Made by a program: the position numbers and the translations under genes. The notes beneath the pieces were generated by a model. The model was not told where the DNA came from and ran no database searches. It saw only the letters and a list, made by a program, of their open reading frames with translations. A stretch of 64,000 nt of DNA, taken from CAZNVB01 sp964651495. Its GTDB lineage: Bacteria > Acidobacteriota > Aminicenantia > Aminicenantales > UBA8522. Positions 33,152-41,993 of the stretch are shown here, piece after piece. The stretch covers positions 1 through 64,000 of the forward strand of contig CAZYWP010000001.1 of assembly GCA_964651495.1 (NCBI GenBank). Direction: 5' to 3'. Positions within the stretch are counted from its first letter, which is position 1. Each line of letters begins with the position of its first letter.

Positions 33152-33871
33152 CTAACGCCCGAAAAGGCTCCTCAATTTCCCCCAAACCAGCCCTCTTCTC
33201 AGTCCTTCGATTCCGTCGGCGGGCCTGACATAGCGGGGGCAGACCTCGTTACACTTGAAAATGGTGTCGCAGCCCCATGCGCCCGCGGCCGTGTTCACCC
33301 GGGACCAGCGCTTGAACCCCCGCTCGTCCCGCGGGTCTTTGATGAACCGGTAGAGCTTGGCCAGTGCCGCCGGCCCGAGATATGCCTCGTCGCGCGAGAC
33401 GACCGGGCAGGCGCTGTAGCAGCAACCGCACATGACGCAATTGACGTACTGGTCGATCCGCTCCATCTGGCGGTCCTCGATCCGATGCTCCTTCTCGGGC
33501 TGCTCAGCGCCGGCAAACAGGTAGGGCTCGACCGCGCGGAGGGCCTGCCAGAACGGCTCCATGTCCACGATCAGGTCCTTCTGGATTTCCAGGTTGGGGA
33601 GCGGCTCGACGACGACGAGGGACGAGCCGAGCGATTCCAGCATCATCCGGCAGGCCAGGTCGAACTTGCCGTTGATCACCATCCCGCAGGACCCGCAAAC
33701 CGCCTCCCGGCAGCTGTAGCGGAAAGAGAGAGTACAGTCCTGGTCGTTGCGGATGTCCATCAGCGCTTCGAGGATCGACTTCTTCTCTCCCGGCTCGTAG
33801 GAGAAATCCTGAAAATGGGGGCACTCCTCCTCGACCGGGTCGAAACGGAGAATCCGGAAGGTGTATTTCAT
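33152..33871 (-). CDS. sdhB: succinate dehydrogenase/fumarate reductase iron-sulfur subunit
   Basis: 239 residues. The [2Fe-2S] ligands lie in CREAVCGSCG, the [4Fe-4S] set in CVMCGCCYSACP, and the third cluster is completed by CNEVCPRYV. It carries electrons from the flavoprotein to quinone. It follows sdhA by one base. Confidence 0.97.
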   Translation of the reverse strand: MKYTFRILRFDPVEEECPHFQDFSYEPGEKKSILEALMDIRNDQDCTLSFRYSCREAVCGSCGMVINGKFDLACRMMLESLGSSLVVVEPLPNLEIQKDLIVDMEPFWQALRAVEPYLFAGAEQPEKEHRIEDRQMERIDQYVNCVMCGCCYSACPVVSRDEAYLGPAALAKLYRFIKDPRDERGFKRWSRVNTAAGAWGCDTIFKCNEVCPRYVRPADGIEGLRRGLVWGKLRSLFGR

Positions 33872-33872
33872 C

Positions 33873-35570
33873 TCAATACTTTCTCTCTTCCGGCGTGTAC
33901 TTCGTAATCTTCACCCCGCGGTAGCTGACTTCCGGCTTCCCGTCTTTGAGGGTGACCAGCGTGTGTTTTAGCCAGCGCGCGTCGTTCCGCTTGGGAAAAT
34001 CATGGCGGAAGTGGGAGCCCCGCGTCTCTTCGCGCTCGAGCGCGCCCAGGGTGATGACCTCGGTCAGGTCGACCATGTAGCCGAACTCGATCAGGTTAAT
34101 GATGGCCTGGCTGTAGCGGAGGCATCTTCCCGAGACAAAAGCCCGGCCGTAGTCCTCCCGGATTTCGCGGATGGCCTCGAGAGCTTCCTGGAGCTGCGTT
34201 TTCGTCCGGAACATACCGACCTTTTCGCTCATGATGACCTTGAGATTGTTGAGCAGGTGGTGGGCCCTGTATCCCTGGGAACGGTCCAGCCAGCCATCGA
34301 TTTTCCTCTTCTCGGTCACCGCTTCGTCAAGAAGCAGCTTCTCGCTCCCCTCTTCCCTGTCCAGCCCAGCGACGAAATTCGACGCTTCCTCGCCCGCGAT
34401 CTTGCCGAAGACGACCGTGTCTAGCAGCGAATTGCCCCCCAGCCGGTTGGCTCCGTGGACGCTCACGCAGGCGCATTCCCCGGCCGCAAAGAATCCCGCC
34501 AGCGGCGAGGCGCAGCGCGCATCGACGTCGATCCCGCCCATGGAATAATGCTGGGCCGGCTGGATAGGAATGGGCTGTTCGACCGGGTCGAGGGCGGCGA
34601 ATTTGAGACAAATTTCGCGCACCGAGGGCAGCCGTTTGTTGATCTTCTTTTCGCCGAGATGCCGTAGGTCCAAATGGACGTATTCCTTCTCGAACCCGTT
34701 TCCCTTATCGACCTCGGTTTGGATGGCCCGAGCGACGATGTCGCGGGGGGCGAGCTCCATGGCCGAGGGCGCATAATCGGCCATGAACCGCCGGCCTTTG
34801 TTGTTGAGAAGGTATCCCCCCTCCCCTCTCGCCGCCTCGGTGATCAGGATGTTCTTCGGGTAGATGGACGTCGGATGGAATTGAACGAACTCCATGTCCT
34901 TGAGAGGAACTCCGGCCCGGTAAGCCATGCCGATTCCGCTGCCGTGGTTGATGTAGGCGTTGGTCGTCCTGAGATAGACCCGGCCGTAACCCCCGGTGGC
35001 AAAAATGACCGCGTGCGCCCGGATGGGCAAAACCTGGCCGGTGGCCAGGTCATAGACCACGACTCCCACACACCGTCCGTTCTCCACCACCAGCTTGGTT
35101 ACGAGCGCCTCGCTGTAGACCTTGACCTGCTTTTTCAGAGCCTGCTCGTAGAGCGTGTGCGCGATCACCAGGCCCGTCCGGTCGGCGGCATAACAGGTCC
35201 GCGGGAAGCCCGCGCCGCCGAACGGCCGCTGGGCGATTACCCCCCCGGGGAAACGGCTGAAGGGAACGCCGAAGTGCTCGAGCTCATAGATGGACGGAAT
35301 CGCCTTGCGGCACAGAAGCTCCGCCGCATCCTGGTCGGCCAGGTAGTCGCTTCCCTTGACGGTGTCGTAGGCGTGCCGTTCCCAATTATCGTCCCGAGCG
35401 TCGGGATTATTTCCCAGAGCGGCGTTGATCCCGCCCTGGGCAGCCACCGAATGAGACCGCAGGGGATGGACGCGGGAGATGATGGCCAGCGAGAGCTTCG
35501 GGTCGGCGGTCAGGGCGGCGGAAAGGCCGGCCAGGCCGCCCCCGACCACCAGGATGTCGTGCCTGATCAT
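33873..35570 (-). CDS. sdhA: succinate dehydrogenase/fumarate reductase flavoprotein subunit
   Basis: The start at 35570 gives 565 residues and opens with the FAD-binding IRHDILVVGGGLAGLSAAL fold; the upstream extension in this frame belongs to the anchor gene. RSHSVAAQGGINAAL carries the His that binds FAD covalently, and HGANRLGGNSLLD is conserved. The sdhC stop and this start overlap as TGATG. It oxidises succinate to fumarate at the inner face of the membrane. Confidence 0.97.
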   Translation of the reverse strand: MIRHDILVVGGGLAGLSAALTADPKLSLAIISRVHPLRSHSVAAQGGINAALGNNPDARDDNWERHAYDTVKGSDYLADQDAAELLCRKAIPSIYELEHFGVPFSRFPGGVIAQRPFGGAGFPRTCYAADRTGLVIAHTLYEQALKKQVKVYSEALVTKLVVENGRCVGVVVYDLATGQVLPIRAHAVIFATGGYGRVYLRTTNAYINHGSGIGMAYRAGVPLKDMEFVQFHPTSIYPKNILITEAARGEGGYLLNNKGRRFMADYAPSAMELAPRDIVARAIQTEVDKGNGFEKEYVHLDLRHLGEKKINKRLPSVREICLKFAALDPVEQPIPIQPAQHYSMGGIDVDARCASPLAGFFAAGECACVSVHGANRLGGNSLLDTVVFGKIAGEEASNFVAGLDREEGSEKLLLDEAVTEKRKIDGWLDRSQGYRAHHLLNNLKVIMSEKVGMFRTKTQLQEALEAIREIREDYGRAFVSGRCLRYSQAIINLIEFGYMVDLTEVITLGALEREETRGSHFRHDFPKRNDARWLKHTLVTLKDGKPEVSYRGVKITKYTPEERKY

Positions 35571-35878
35571 CAATAATTCCTGGTGAAGTAGAGGGCAAGC
35601 AGGGCTCCGCTGAGGACGACTCCAAGGCCGGTAAAGATCCAGAAAAGCAGCTTTTCTCGCTTCACCCCGCTGTCGACGATGACAGTCCTCAGGCCGTAGA
35701 GGCCATGAAAGACAACCGAAACGAGAAGCAGCGAGTCGATCAGGGGGTTGGCGTGGAGGACCAGAGCCCAATCCGGCTTCTGCTGCTTGGTCATCAGAAA
35801 GAAAGAGGTCAGGAACTTAAAGCTGAGCAGGACAACGAGCAGAAGCCCCGAGATGCGATGGAAGACCCAGACAAACAT
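35570..35878 (-). CDS. succinate dehydrogenase membrane anchor (SdhC/SdhD-like)
   Basis: 102 residues with three membrane helices (GLLLVVLLSFKFLTSFFL, LIDSLLLVSVVFHGLYGL, LLFWIFTGLGVVLSGALLA). VFHRISG at the N-terminus and the His in VFHGLYG are candidate haem and quinone ligands. It is the only anchor gene here, so either it works as a homodimer or the second one is elsewhere. AAAGGAAA precedes the ATG. Confidence 0.88.
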   Translation of the reverse strand: MFVWVFHRISGLLLVVLLSFKFLTSFFLMTKQQKPDWALVLHANPLIDSLLLVSVVFHGLYGLRTVIVDSGVKREKLLFWIFTGLGVVLSGALLALYFTRNY

Positions 35879-35903
35879 TGATCTTTCCTTTTCCGAAAGA
35901 CTA

Positions 35904-35933
35904 TTTTTACAGTAACAGCGAAATAAATGTCAA
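35904..35933 (-). promoter_or_regulatory. sigma-70 promoter of the sdh-Rieske-cytochrome b operon
   Basis: The minus strand reads TTGACA (35933-35928), 18 bases, TAAAAA (35909-35904). The start would lie about 20 bases before the anchor gene ATG. Confidence 0.5.
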
Positions 35934-35973
35934 GAGAAGCTCGGATTTGGGGTCGTCAGCACGATGGGTTGCC

Positions 35974-36002
35974 TTGACACCTCCGCTGCCCTCTGGTAGA
36001 AA
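35974..36002 (+). promoter_or_regulatory. promoter of the sugar ABC operon, possibly leaderless
   Basis: TTGACA (35974-35979), 17 bases, TAGAAA (35997-36002). The start would fall about 2 bases before the ATG at 36011, which has no clear Shine-Dalgarno. Confidence 0.45.
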
Positions 36003-36010
36003 GAAAATCC

Positions 36011-37546
36011 ATGGCCTCCGATCACGGCGATGTCCTGCTGACGATGGAGCACATCGGCAAGTCGTTCTCTGGCGTGCGCGTCCTGGACGATGTCGGGTTC
36101 GACCTCCGGGCCGGGGAGGTCCATGTCCTCGCCGGCGAAAACGGCGCGGGGAAGACAACTCTGATCAAGATCCTCTCCGGCGCCCATGCCGACTACGAGG
36201 GGGAAATCCGCCTTCTGGGCCGCCGCGTTTCCTTCAAATCGCCCCAGGATGCTGCGGCCAGGGGCATCTCCGCCGTCCATCAGGAAATGGCCCTGGTGGA
36301 AACGATGCGAGTCGGGGACAACATTTTTCTCGGCCGGGAGCTTACCCGAAAGTCCGGATTGATGGATTTCCGGTCGGAATGGAAGCGGGCCCGCAACCTG
36401 CTCGAGTCGTTCGGAATCAGCGCGGACCTGAACGCTCCCCTCTCCGAATATCCTCTGGCCGTGCGGCAGATGATCGAGATCGCCAAAGCGCTCGTCAACG
36501 AGGCGCGCATCCTCATCATGGACGAGCCGACGAGCGCCCTGAGCGATGTGGAAGCGGCCAAGCTGTTCCAGTTGATCGCCCGGCTCAAGGGCGACGGTTG
36601 CGCGATCGTCTATATCACCCATCGTCTGGAGGAAATCTTCCGCCTCGCCGACCGAGTCACCGTTTTGAGGGACGGGAAGTTGGTCGGGACATCTCCGTCC
36701 CGGGACCTGACACCCGAAGAACTGATCCGCCGGATGGTCGGCCGCGAAATCCGCCAGCAATTCCCCGAACGCTCGCCGCAACCCGGAGAAGTCCGGCTCC
36801 GGCTGGACCAGTTTTCTATTCCCGACCCCTCGGGCCGCAAGGACTACGCGGTCGAGGATATCTCCCTGAGCGTCCGGGCGGGAGAAATCCAGGGAATCGC
36901 CGGCCTGCGGGGATCCGGGAAGAGCGAACTCTTCAACGGGCTCTTTGGGACATACGGCAGGAACGTCAAAGGAACCGTCCTGCTCGACGGCCGACCTTTT
37001 CCGGTCACCTCTCCCCGCCGTTCCATCGAACAGGGAATGGTCCTCCAGACGAACAACCGGAAAGAAACCGGTTTGGTTGCGGGAATGAACCTTACCAGGA
37101 ATATCACTCTCCCGTCTCTGAGGGGATTTTCGCTGGGCGGATGGATCCGCCCTGAGGAAGAAGCAAGAGCCTCGGCAAGACAAATCAAGGATCTCGACAT
37201 CAGAGCCGCCTCGCCAGATCAGGACGCAGGGACGCTGTCCGGCGGAAACCAGCAGAAGGTCGTCCTAGCCAAGTGGCTGGAAACCCGGCCGCGAGTGCTT
37301 CTCCTGGATGAGCCGACGATCGGAGTGGACGTCGGCGCCAAGCACGAGGTCTATTCCTTGATGAACCGTCTGACGGCGGACGGGCTGGCCATCCTTCTCA
37401 TCACCTCCGAGCTCCCCGAGCTACTAGCTATGTCGGACCGGGTCATCGTCCTGCACCGCGGCCGCATCCAGGCGGAATTCTCGCGCGCCGAAGCCACCCA
37501 GGAAAATGTCACCCGGGCGGCGCTGGGGGGAGGTGCCCTGTCGTGA
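36011..37546 (+). CDS. sugar ABC transporter ATPase with two nucleotide-binding domains (RbsA/MglA type)
   Basis: 511 residues. NBD1 has Walker A GENGAGKTT near residue 42, and its Walker B region MDEPTSAL near 171. NBD2 has the degenerate GLRGSGKSE near 298, the signature LSGGNQQKV near 409 and LLDEPTIGVDVG. The fused tandem arrangement is specific to carbohydrate importers of the CUT2 group. It overlaps the permease gene by 4 bases. No periplasmic binding-protein gene is in the cluster. A later start at 36044 is possible. Confidence 0.95.
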   Translation: MASDHGDVLLTMEHIGKSFSGVRVLDDVGFDLRAGEVHVLAGENGAGKTTLIKILSGAHADYEGEIRLLGRRVSFKSPQDAAARGISAVHQEMALVETMRVGDNIFLGRELTRKSGLMDFRSEWKRARNLLESFGISADLNAPLSEYPLAVRQMIEIAKALVNEARILIMDEPTSALSDVEAAKLFQLIARLKGDGCAIVYITHRLEEIFRLADRVTVLRDGKLVGTSPSRDLTPEELIRRMVGREIRQQFPERSPQPGEVRLRLDQFSIPDPSGRKDYAVEDISLSVRAGEIQGIAGLRGSGKSELFNGLFGTYGRNVKGTVLLDGRPFPVTSPRRSIEQGMVLQTNNRKETGLVAGMNLTRNITLPSLRGFSLGGWIRPEEEARASARQIKDLDIRAASPDQDAGTLSGGNQQKVVLAKWLETRPRVLLLDEPTIGVDVGAKHEVYSLMNRLTADGLAILLITSELPELLAMSDRVIVLHRGRIQAEFSRAEATQENVTRAALGGGALS

Positions 37547-38529
37547 CCGGTGCCGGGCAATTCTTCCGCTCCCCTTTTGTCCGGGCCCTGGCGGCGCTCG
37601 TTTTCGTCATCCTGCTCGGCCTTCTTTTCAACGCCGACGGGGCCTTTTTCCGCTGGGAGACCCACCGGGACATGTTCCGTCACATCTCCGTCTTCGCCAT
37701 CATCGCCTGCGGCATGACCCTGGTCATCATCTCCGCAGGGATCGATTTATCAGTGGGCAGCGTTCTCGGGTTCTCGGCCGTCCTCTTCTCCATTCTTTCT
37801 CTCCAGAAAGCCTGGTCGCCGTGGCTCGCCATCCCTGCCTGCCTCGCCGCCGGGCTTCTCTGCGGCCTGACCTCCGGAGGCCTGGTGGCCAAATTCAAAA
37901 TCCAGCCGTTCATCGCCACCCTGGCCATGATGGTCTTCGCCCGCGGCCTGGCCAAGTGGATCTCGGGCGGAAAAAAAATCTCCACCGCCGTGCTCCAGCC
38001 CGACGGAACGTATCGCTACGCCGAAGTCCCGCCTATTTTCAACACCCTCAACTCCAAGATTCTGGGCGACAACATCGCCCTGGTGACAATTATCTTCCTG
38101 GTTTGCGTCGCCGTCTGCTGGGTTCTCCTGGCAAGGCTGCGCTGGGGGCGGTACATCTACGCCGTCGGCGGAAACGAGGAGGCCTCCCGGCTCTCCGGAG
38201 TCCCGGTGAAGGCGACAAAGCTCCTGGCCTACGGGCTCAGCGGATTTTTTGCCGCGGCGGCCGGCATCTGCCAGGCCGCGCAGGAGCTGCAGGGAGACCC
38301 GGAAGCCGGAGCGACTTATGAACTCACGGCCATCGCCATCGTCGTCATCGGCGGCACGAGTTTGATGGGCGGGAGAGGGAGCATCGGTCTGACCTTTGTC
38401 GGGGCTCTGACCATAGGCTATCTCGAGAAGATCCTCAGTATCAACGCTGTCGGCGAGGCCAGCCGCTTGATGCTTACGGGGGCGATCATCATCGGGGCAG
38501 TGCTCTTCCAGATGGCCAGAAAACGATGA
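37543..38529 (+). CDS. CUT2-type sugar ABC permease (RbsC-like)
   Basis: 328 residues with about nine hydrophobic helices (for instance AALVFVILLGLLFNADGAFF and IVVIGGTSLMGGRGS). The AAAGICQAAQELQGDPEAG and GGTSLMGGRG segments are characteristic of RbsC-type permeases. It works as a dimer with the double ATPase encoded upstream. It is coupled to that gene by an ATGA-type overlap (GTGA at 37543) and is followed after 31 bases by the isomerase-like gene. Confidence 0.95.
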   Translation: MTGAGQFFRSPFVRALAALVFVILLGLLFNADGAFFRWETHRDMFRHISVFAIIACGMTLVIISAGIDLSVGSVLGFSAVLFSILSLQKAWSPWLAIPACLAAGLLCGLTSGGLVAKFKIQPFIATLAMMVFARGLAKWISGGKKISTAVLQPDGTYRYAEVPPIFNTLNSKILGDNIALVTIIFLVCVAVCWVLLARLRWGRYIYAVGGNEEASRLSGVPVKATKLLAYGLSGFFAAAAGICQAAQELQGDPEAGATYELTAIAIVVIGGTSLMGGRGSIGLTFVGALTIGYLEKILSINAVGEASRLMLTGAIIIGAVLFQMARKR

Positions 38530-38560
38530 AAATGACCGAGAGACGAGAAGGAGGTCGACG

Positions 38561-40105
38561 ATGAAAAAGACGGTTGATATATATCTCCCGTTGGACAGCC
38601 GCGAGGACGCCAACCGCGAAATCTGGCCGGTGGCCGGGCGACAGCTTGGGGAGCTGGTCAAGGTCATCAAGGCCTGCGGCTGGGTGCCGCACGTTCTCAA
38701 CCCGGGCCGGCCCGTGGCCGGCGTGGCCGAAGGCTTGCGCGTCATCAAGAAAGCCCGGGGCGAGCGGTTTATTAATTTCCTGGCCGGATGGGCCTACCCC
38801 GATTTTTCGGTCAGCCCGATGTGGCAGCTTCCGGCCGATATGCCGAAGCTCCTGCTCGGAAGCTCCATCCAGGATTATCCCGGCAACGTCGGGTTGCTGG
38901 CCGCCGCTTCGGGCACGGCCCATGTCGGGATCAAGACCAGCCGGCTGTTCGTCGAACGGTTCGCCAACCACGCCGAGTATGCCGACGCGGTGGAGGCTTT
39001 CCTGAGCACGGGCCGCTTCGATCCTCCCTATCCGAAGGCCATCGAGGTCAAGGTCGGCGAGGCGGAGCGAAAAAAGGCAAAGAGAATCAAGAACGAACTC
39101 GCCGGCTCGATTTACGGCGCCGTCGGGCCGCGCTCGATGCAGATGTGGAACAAAATTTCCGAGGCCGATTTCTTGCGCTATTTCGGCATTTCGCGGGAGG
39201 GGTTCGACGGGCTGCGGCTCGCCCGGATGGCCGAAAAAGTCCCTGACAGGCGCGCTGAGAGGGCGGTGGATTTCCTCCTCCGGAAAGGCATGGACCTCCG
39301 CTTCGGGCCAGGGGCGAGAAAGCACCTGACCCGGGAGATGACCGTGTTCCAGATGAAGGTCTATTTCGCCCTGCTCGAGTTGCAGGACCAGTTCGGGCTC
39401 GACTTCATCGGCGTCCAGGACCAGCTCGACTGGATCGAGCACTACCCCGCCACGGACCTGACGCTCGGGGTGCTTAACAACAGGCTGCGGCCGGAATCGG
39501 ACGGACAGACGGTGGTCGCCGCCACCGAAGCGGATGACGGCGCCGCGGTGACCATGCAGCTCCTCAAGTTGATCAGCGGCGGCCAGCCGGTCGGGTTCAA
39601 CGACTTTCGTTACTGGGACCCGGCGCAGGGCCTCTACTGGTTCGTTAATTCCGGAGCCCTGGCGCCGTTTTTTGCCTACGGCCGGCACGACTCTCTCGCC
39701 GGCTCCTGGTCAGAGCGACAGCCATATATGTACTTTAGACAGGGCGGCGGGACCTGTTCCGTGGTCGTCCGCGTCCCGGGAGTGGTGACCTGGGCCAGGT
39801 TCTCCTACCGTAATCACAGAATCTACCTGGCCGCCGGGCGCGGCGTCACCGACGTCCCGACCGATGAGCAGTGGAAAGAGAGATCGCGGAAATGCAACCC
39901 CGAGTGGCCGCACTGGTACCTCAGGCTGTGCGGCCGGGTGGAGTGGAAAATCAATTCCAACCATCCGCTCACCGTGCTCGGCGATTATCTGGCCGACCTC
40001 AAGGCCGTGGCCGAGGAGTTGGGAATCCCCTTCGAATGTTACGATGACCTGAATCCGGAGGGAATCAGGAAAAGGCTGAAATTATGGTCAGAAAGGCGCT
40101 CATGA
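38561..40105 (+). CDS. L-fucose isomerase-like protein
   Basis: 514 residues. N-terminal and central segments (KKTVDIYLPLDSREDANREI, FINFLAGWAYPDFSV, then GLDFIGVQDQLDWIEHYP) and the C-terminal KINSNHPLTVLGDYLADLKAVAEELGI end (positions about 465-490) match the L-fucose/L-arabinose isomerase superfamily, with candidate metal ligands in a central Glu-Asp pair and the His of NSNHP. GGAGG precedes the start. Its position behind the CUT2 transporter suggests that it isomerises the imported sugar, perhaps a deoxy-hexose. A sugar other than fucose is possible. Confidence 0.8.
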   Translation: MKKTVDIYLPLDSREDANREIWPVAGRQLGELVKVIKACGWVPHVLNPGRPVAGVAEGLRVIKKARGERFINFLAGWAYPDFSVSPMWQLPADMPKLLLGSSIQDYPGNVGLLAAASGTAHVGIKTSRLFVERFANHAEYADAVEAFLSTGRFDPPYPKAIEVKVGEAERKKAKRIKNELAGSIYGAVGPRSMQMWNKISEADFLRYFGISREGFDGLRLARMAEKVPDRRAERAVDFLLRKGMDLRFGPGARKHLTREMTVFQMKVYFALLELQDQFGLDFIGVQDQLDWIEHYPATDLTLGVLNNRLRPESDGQTVVAATEADDGAAVTMQLLKLISGGQPVGFNDFRYWDPAQGLYWFVNSGALAPFFAYGRHDSLAGSWSERQPYMYFRQGGGTCSVVVRVPGVVTWARFSYRNHRIYLAAGRGVTDVPTDEQWKERSRKCNPEWPHWYLRLCGRVEWKINSNHPLTVLGDYLADLKAVAEELGIPFECYDDLNPEGIRKRLKLWSERRS

Positions 40106-40119
40106 CGAGGGGGATTCTG

Positions 40120-40148
40120 TTGATAAAGGAAGCGATTTTGACTATAAT
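40120..40148 (+). promoter_or_regulatory. strong sigma-70 promoter upstream of the DUF4412-like gene
   Basis: TTGATA (40120-40125), 17 bases, TATAAT (40143-40148), followed by AAAGGAGG at 40185-40192 and GTG at 40198. Confidence 0.75.
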
Positions 40149-40197
40149 ATGGTTTCTTGCTTCCGTTAAATATCTTTAAACAACAAAGGAGGAATTC

Positions 40198-40926
40198 GTG
40201 AAAAAGCTGTCCGTCTTCTTATCCCTGCTTTTAGTCCTGTCCGCTTTTGCCGGCGCCGACGTCTACATCAGGTCCAAGAGTCATATCGACGCGTTCTCGG
40301 CGATGGGCCAGAACCAGCCGGCCAAGGACGAGACCATCGAACAGTGGATCGGGGATGATCAGTTCGCCTACATCAGCCCGGAAATGAATTCCATCGTCGA
40401 CTTAAAGAAGAACGTCATGTATCTCATCACGCACAAGGACAAAACCTACATCGAAGCTCAGCTTCCCCTCGATTTGACAAAACTGTTACCCGCGGAGATG
40501 GCCCAGATGATGTCCCAGATGATGAAGATGACGGTGAACGTGACCCCCACCGGCCAGACCAAGACAATCGGCCAGTGGAAATGCTCGGGCTACGATGCCT
40601 CCATCCAGATGATGATGATGCCAATGAAGATGTCCGTCTGGGCATCGACCGATGTCCCCATCGACATGGAAAAGTTTTCCAAGATCTACGGCAACGTAAT
40701 CAAAGTCACGATGCAGCTGGATGATGCGGGCATGAAAGAGATGATGAAGATCAAAGGCTACTGGATCGCCACGGAAATGACGCGTGAAATAATGGGCGCC
40801 AAGATGAAGACGACCACCGAGGTCATCGAAATCAACAAGAAGTCCCCCGACGCCTCCGTCTATACGGTCCCGGCAGGCTACACCAAGAAAGACAAGCTGA
40901 GCATGCAGGACATGCAGCGCCGGTAG
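40198..40926 (+). CDS. secreted DUF4412-like protein
   Basis: 242 residues from GTG at 40198, with perfect AAAGGAGG 5 bases upstream. A signal peptide (LSVFLSLLLVLSAFAGA) precedes a beta domain. The repeated Met-rich stretches (AQMMSQMMKMT, QMMMMPMKM, GMKEMMKIKGY) and the DKTYIEAQLP and TVPAGYTKKDK motifs fit DUF4412-type proteins of Bacteroidota and Acidobacteriota. Function unknown; the Met runs could bind metal, for example copper, but that is only an idea. Confidence 0.78.
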   Translation: MKKLSVFLSLLLVLSAFAGADVYIRSKSHIDAFSAMGQNQPAKDETIEQWIGDDQFAYISPEMNSIVDLKKNVMYLITHKDKTYIEAQLPLDLTKLLPAEMAQMMSQMMKMTVNVTPTGQTKTIGQWKCSGYDASIQMMMMPMKMSVWASTDVPIDMEKFSKIYGNVIKVTMQLDDAGMKEMMKIKGYWIATEMTREIMGAKMKTTTEVIEINKKSPDASVYTVPAGYTKKDKLSMQDMQRR

Positions 40927-41007
40927 ATCCCGCGCCCTCGCTCCGGAGACTTTTTTCACCCGGCCCATCCCGTCTGCCTGGAAAGCATTTTATGTGATCT
41001 TCAAAAT

Positions 41008-41129
41008 AATAGGCGCAGGATGCCACCCTCAGCCCCCGCACCCCGGGGAACCAGTCCCGTCGGTTCCCCCCGTCTCCGACGGGTCCCCCCTCCGCTACGG
41101 GGTCTCGAGAGTGGCATCCTGCGCCTATT
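41008..41129. repeat. palindromic element with perfect 19-bp terminal inverted repeats
   Basis: AATAGGCGCAGGATGCCAC at 41008-41026 is perfectly inverted at 41111-41129. A second perfect 8-bp palindrome, CCCGTCGG (41056-41063) with CCGACGGG (41076-41083), lies inside. The centre is C-rich. The architecture (terminal arms, GC-rich core, about 110-120 bp) resembles the element inside the photolyase gene. No coding function is evident. Confidence 0.8.
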
Positions 41130-41222
41130 GGAATCGCATAATGAGAGCTGCTTGCATCTATCCGCTCTTTCTTGACTGATCGCGGGTTCATGGCTATGAT
41201 TGCCTGGACCGGCTGAAGAAAG

Positions 41223-41951
41223 ATGGAACGCGTCCACCGGCTGAACCCGCTCCTCGAAATTCTCCGCTCCTCCTCCGGTCGCGTCCAAAAAATCTTCATC
41301 CAGGACGAAAAGGGCCACGCCAAGCTCTCCGAGATCATCCGCCTGGCGAAATCCGGGCACATCCCCTTGTTCTCCGTCCCGCGCAGAGAACTCGATACCC
41401 TCGCCCCCGGCCACCAGGGTGTACTGGCCATCCTGGCCGCCAAGGAATTCAGCTCGGTCGACGACATCCTGGCCGCGGCGGCAAACCCGTTTCTTGTCCT
41501 TCTCGACGAGGTCGAGGACCCCCAGAACCTGGGCGCGATCATCCGCAGCGCCGAGGGCGCCGGCGTCGACGGAATCATTCTGCCGGAAAGGCGCTCCGCC
41601 GGCCTGACCGACGCTGTCCTCTCGGTCTCCGCCGGGGCCGCCGCGCATATCAAGATCGCCCGCGTGACCAACCTCGCCCGGACCATGGAAGACCTCAAGG
41701 ATCGCGGCCTCTGGCTCGTCGGAGGCGAGGGCGGAGGCCGGAAGCCCTGGTATGACTTTGATTATACTGTCCCGGTCGGAATCGTATTGGGGTCGGAAGG
41801 CCGCGGCCTCCGCCGCCTGGTCGGAGAAAAATGCGATGCGCTCCTCGCCATTCCGCTTTTCGGCCGCGTCAGCTCCCTGAACGTGGCGGCGGCCGCCGCC
41901 GTCTTCTTTTTCGAGGTCGTCCGCCAGAGGTCGCTGCGGCGAAATGAATAA
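41223..41951 (+). CDS. rlmB: 23S rRNA 2'-O-methyltransferase (RlmB/TrmH family)
   Basis: 242 residues. The N-terminal substrate-binding domain starts MERVHRLNPLLEIL. The SpoU motifs are complete: DPQNLGAIIRSAEG (motif 1), LGSEGRGLRRLV (motif 2) and IPLFGRVSSLNVAAAA (motif 3), which build the deep trefoil knot that binds SAM. The N-terminal substrate-recognition part favours RlmB (G2251 of 23S rRNA) over tRNA TrmH, but this cannot be proven from sequence alone. Confidence 0.9.
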   Translation: MERVHRLNPLLEILRSSSGRVQKIFIQDEKGHAKLSEIIRLAKSGHIPLFSVPRRELDTLAPGHQGVLAILAAKEFSSVDDILAAAANPFLVLLDEVEDPQNLGAIIRSAEGAGVDGIILPERRSAGLTDAVLSVSAGAAAHIKIARVTNLARTMEDLKDRGLWLVGGEGGGRKPWYDFDYTVPVGIVLGSEGRGLRRLVGEKCDALLAIPLFGRVSSLNVAAAAAVFFFEVVRQRSLRRNE

Positions 41952-41993
41952 ACCCCGGCCCGAAATCGTATATAGCGACGAAAAGAGAAGACC

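Noticed and set aside
35571..35771. N-terminal extension of SdhA to 35771
   Set aside because: These codons are the shadow of the sdh membrane-anchor gene; the FAD motif begins right after 35570.
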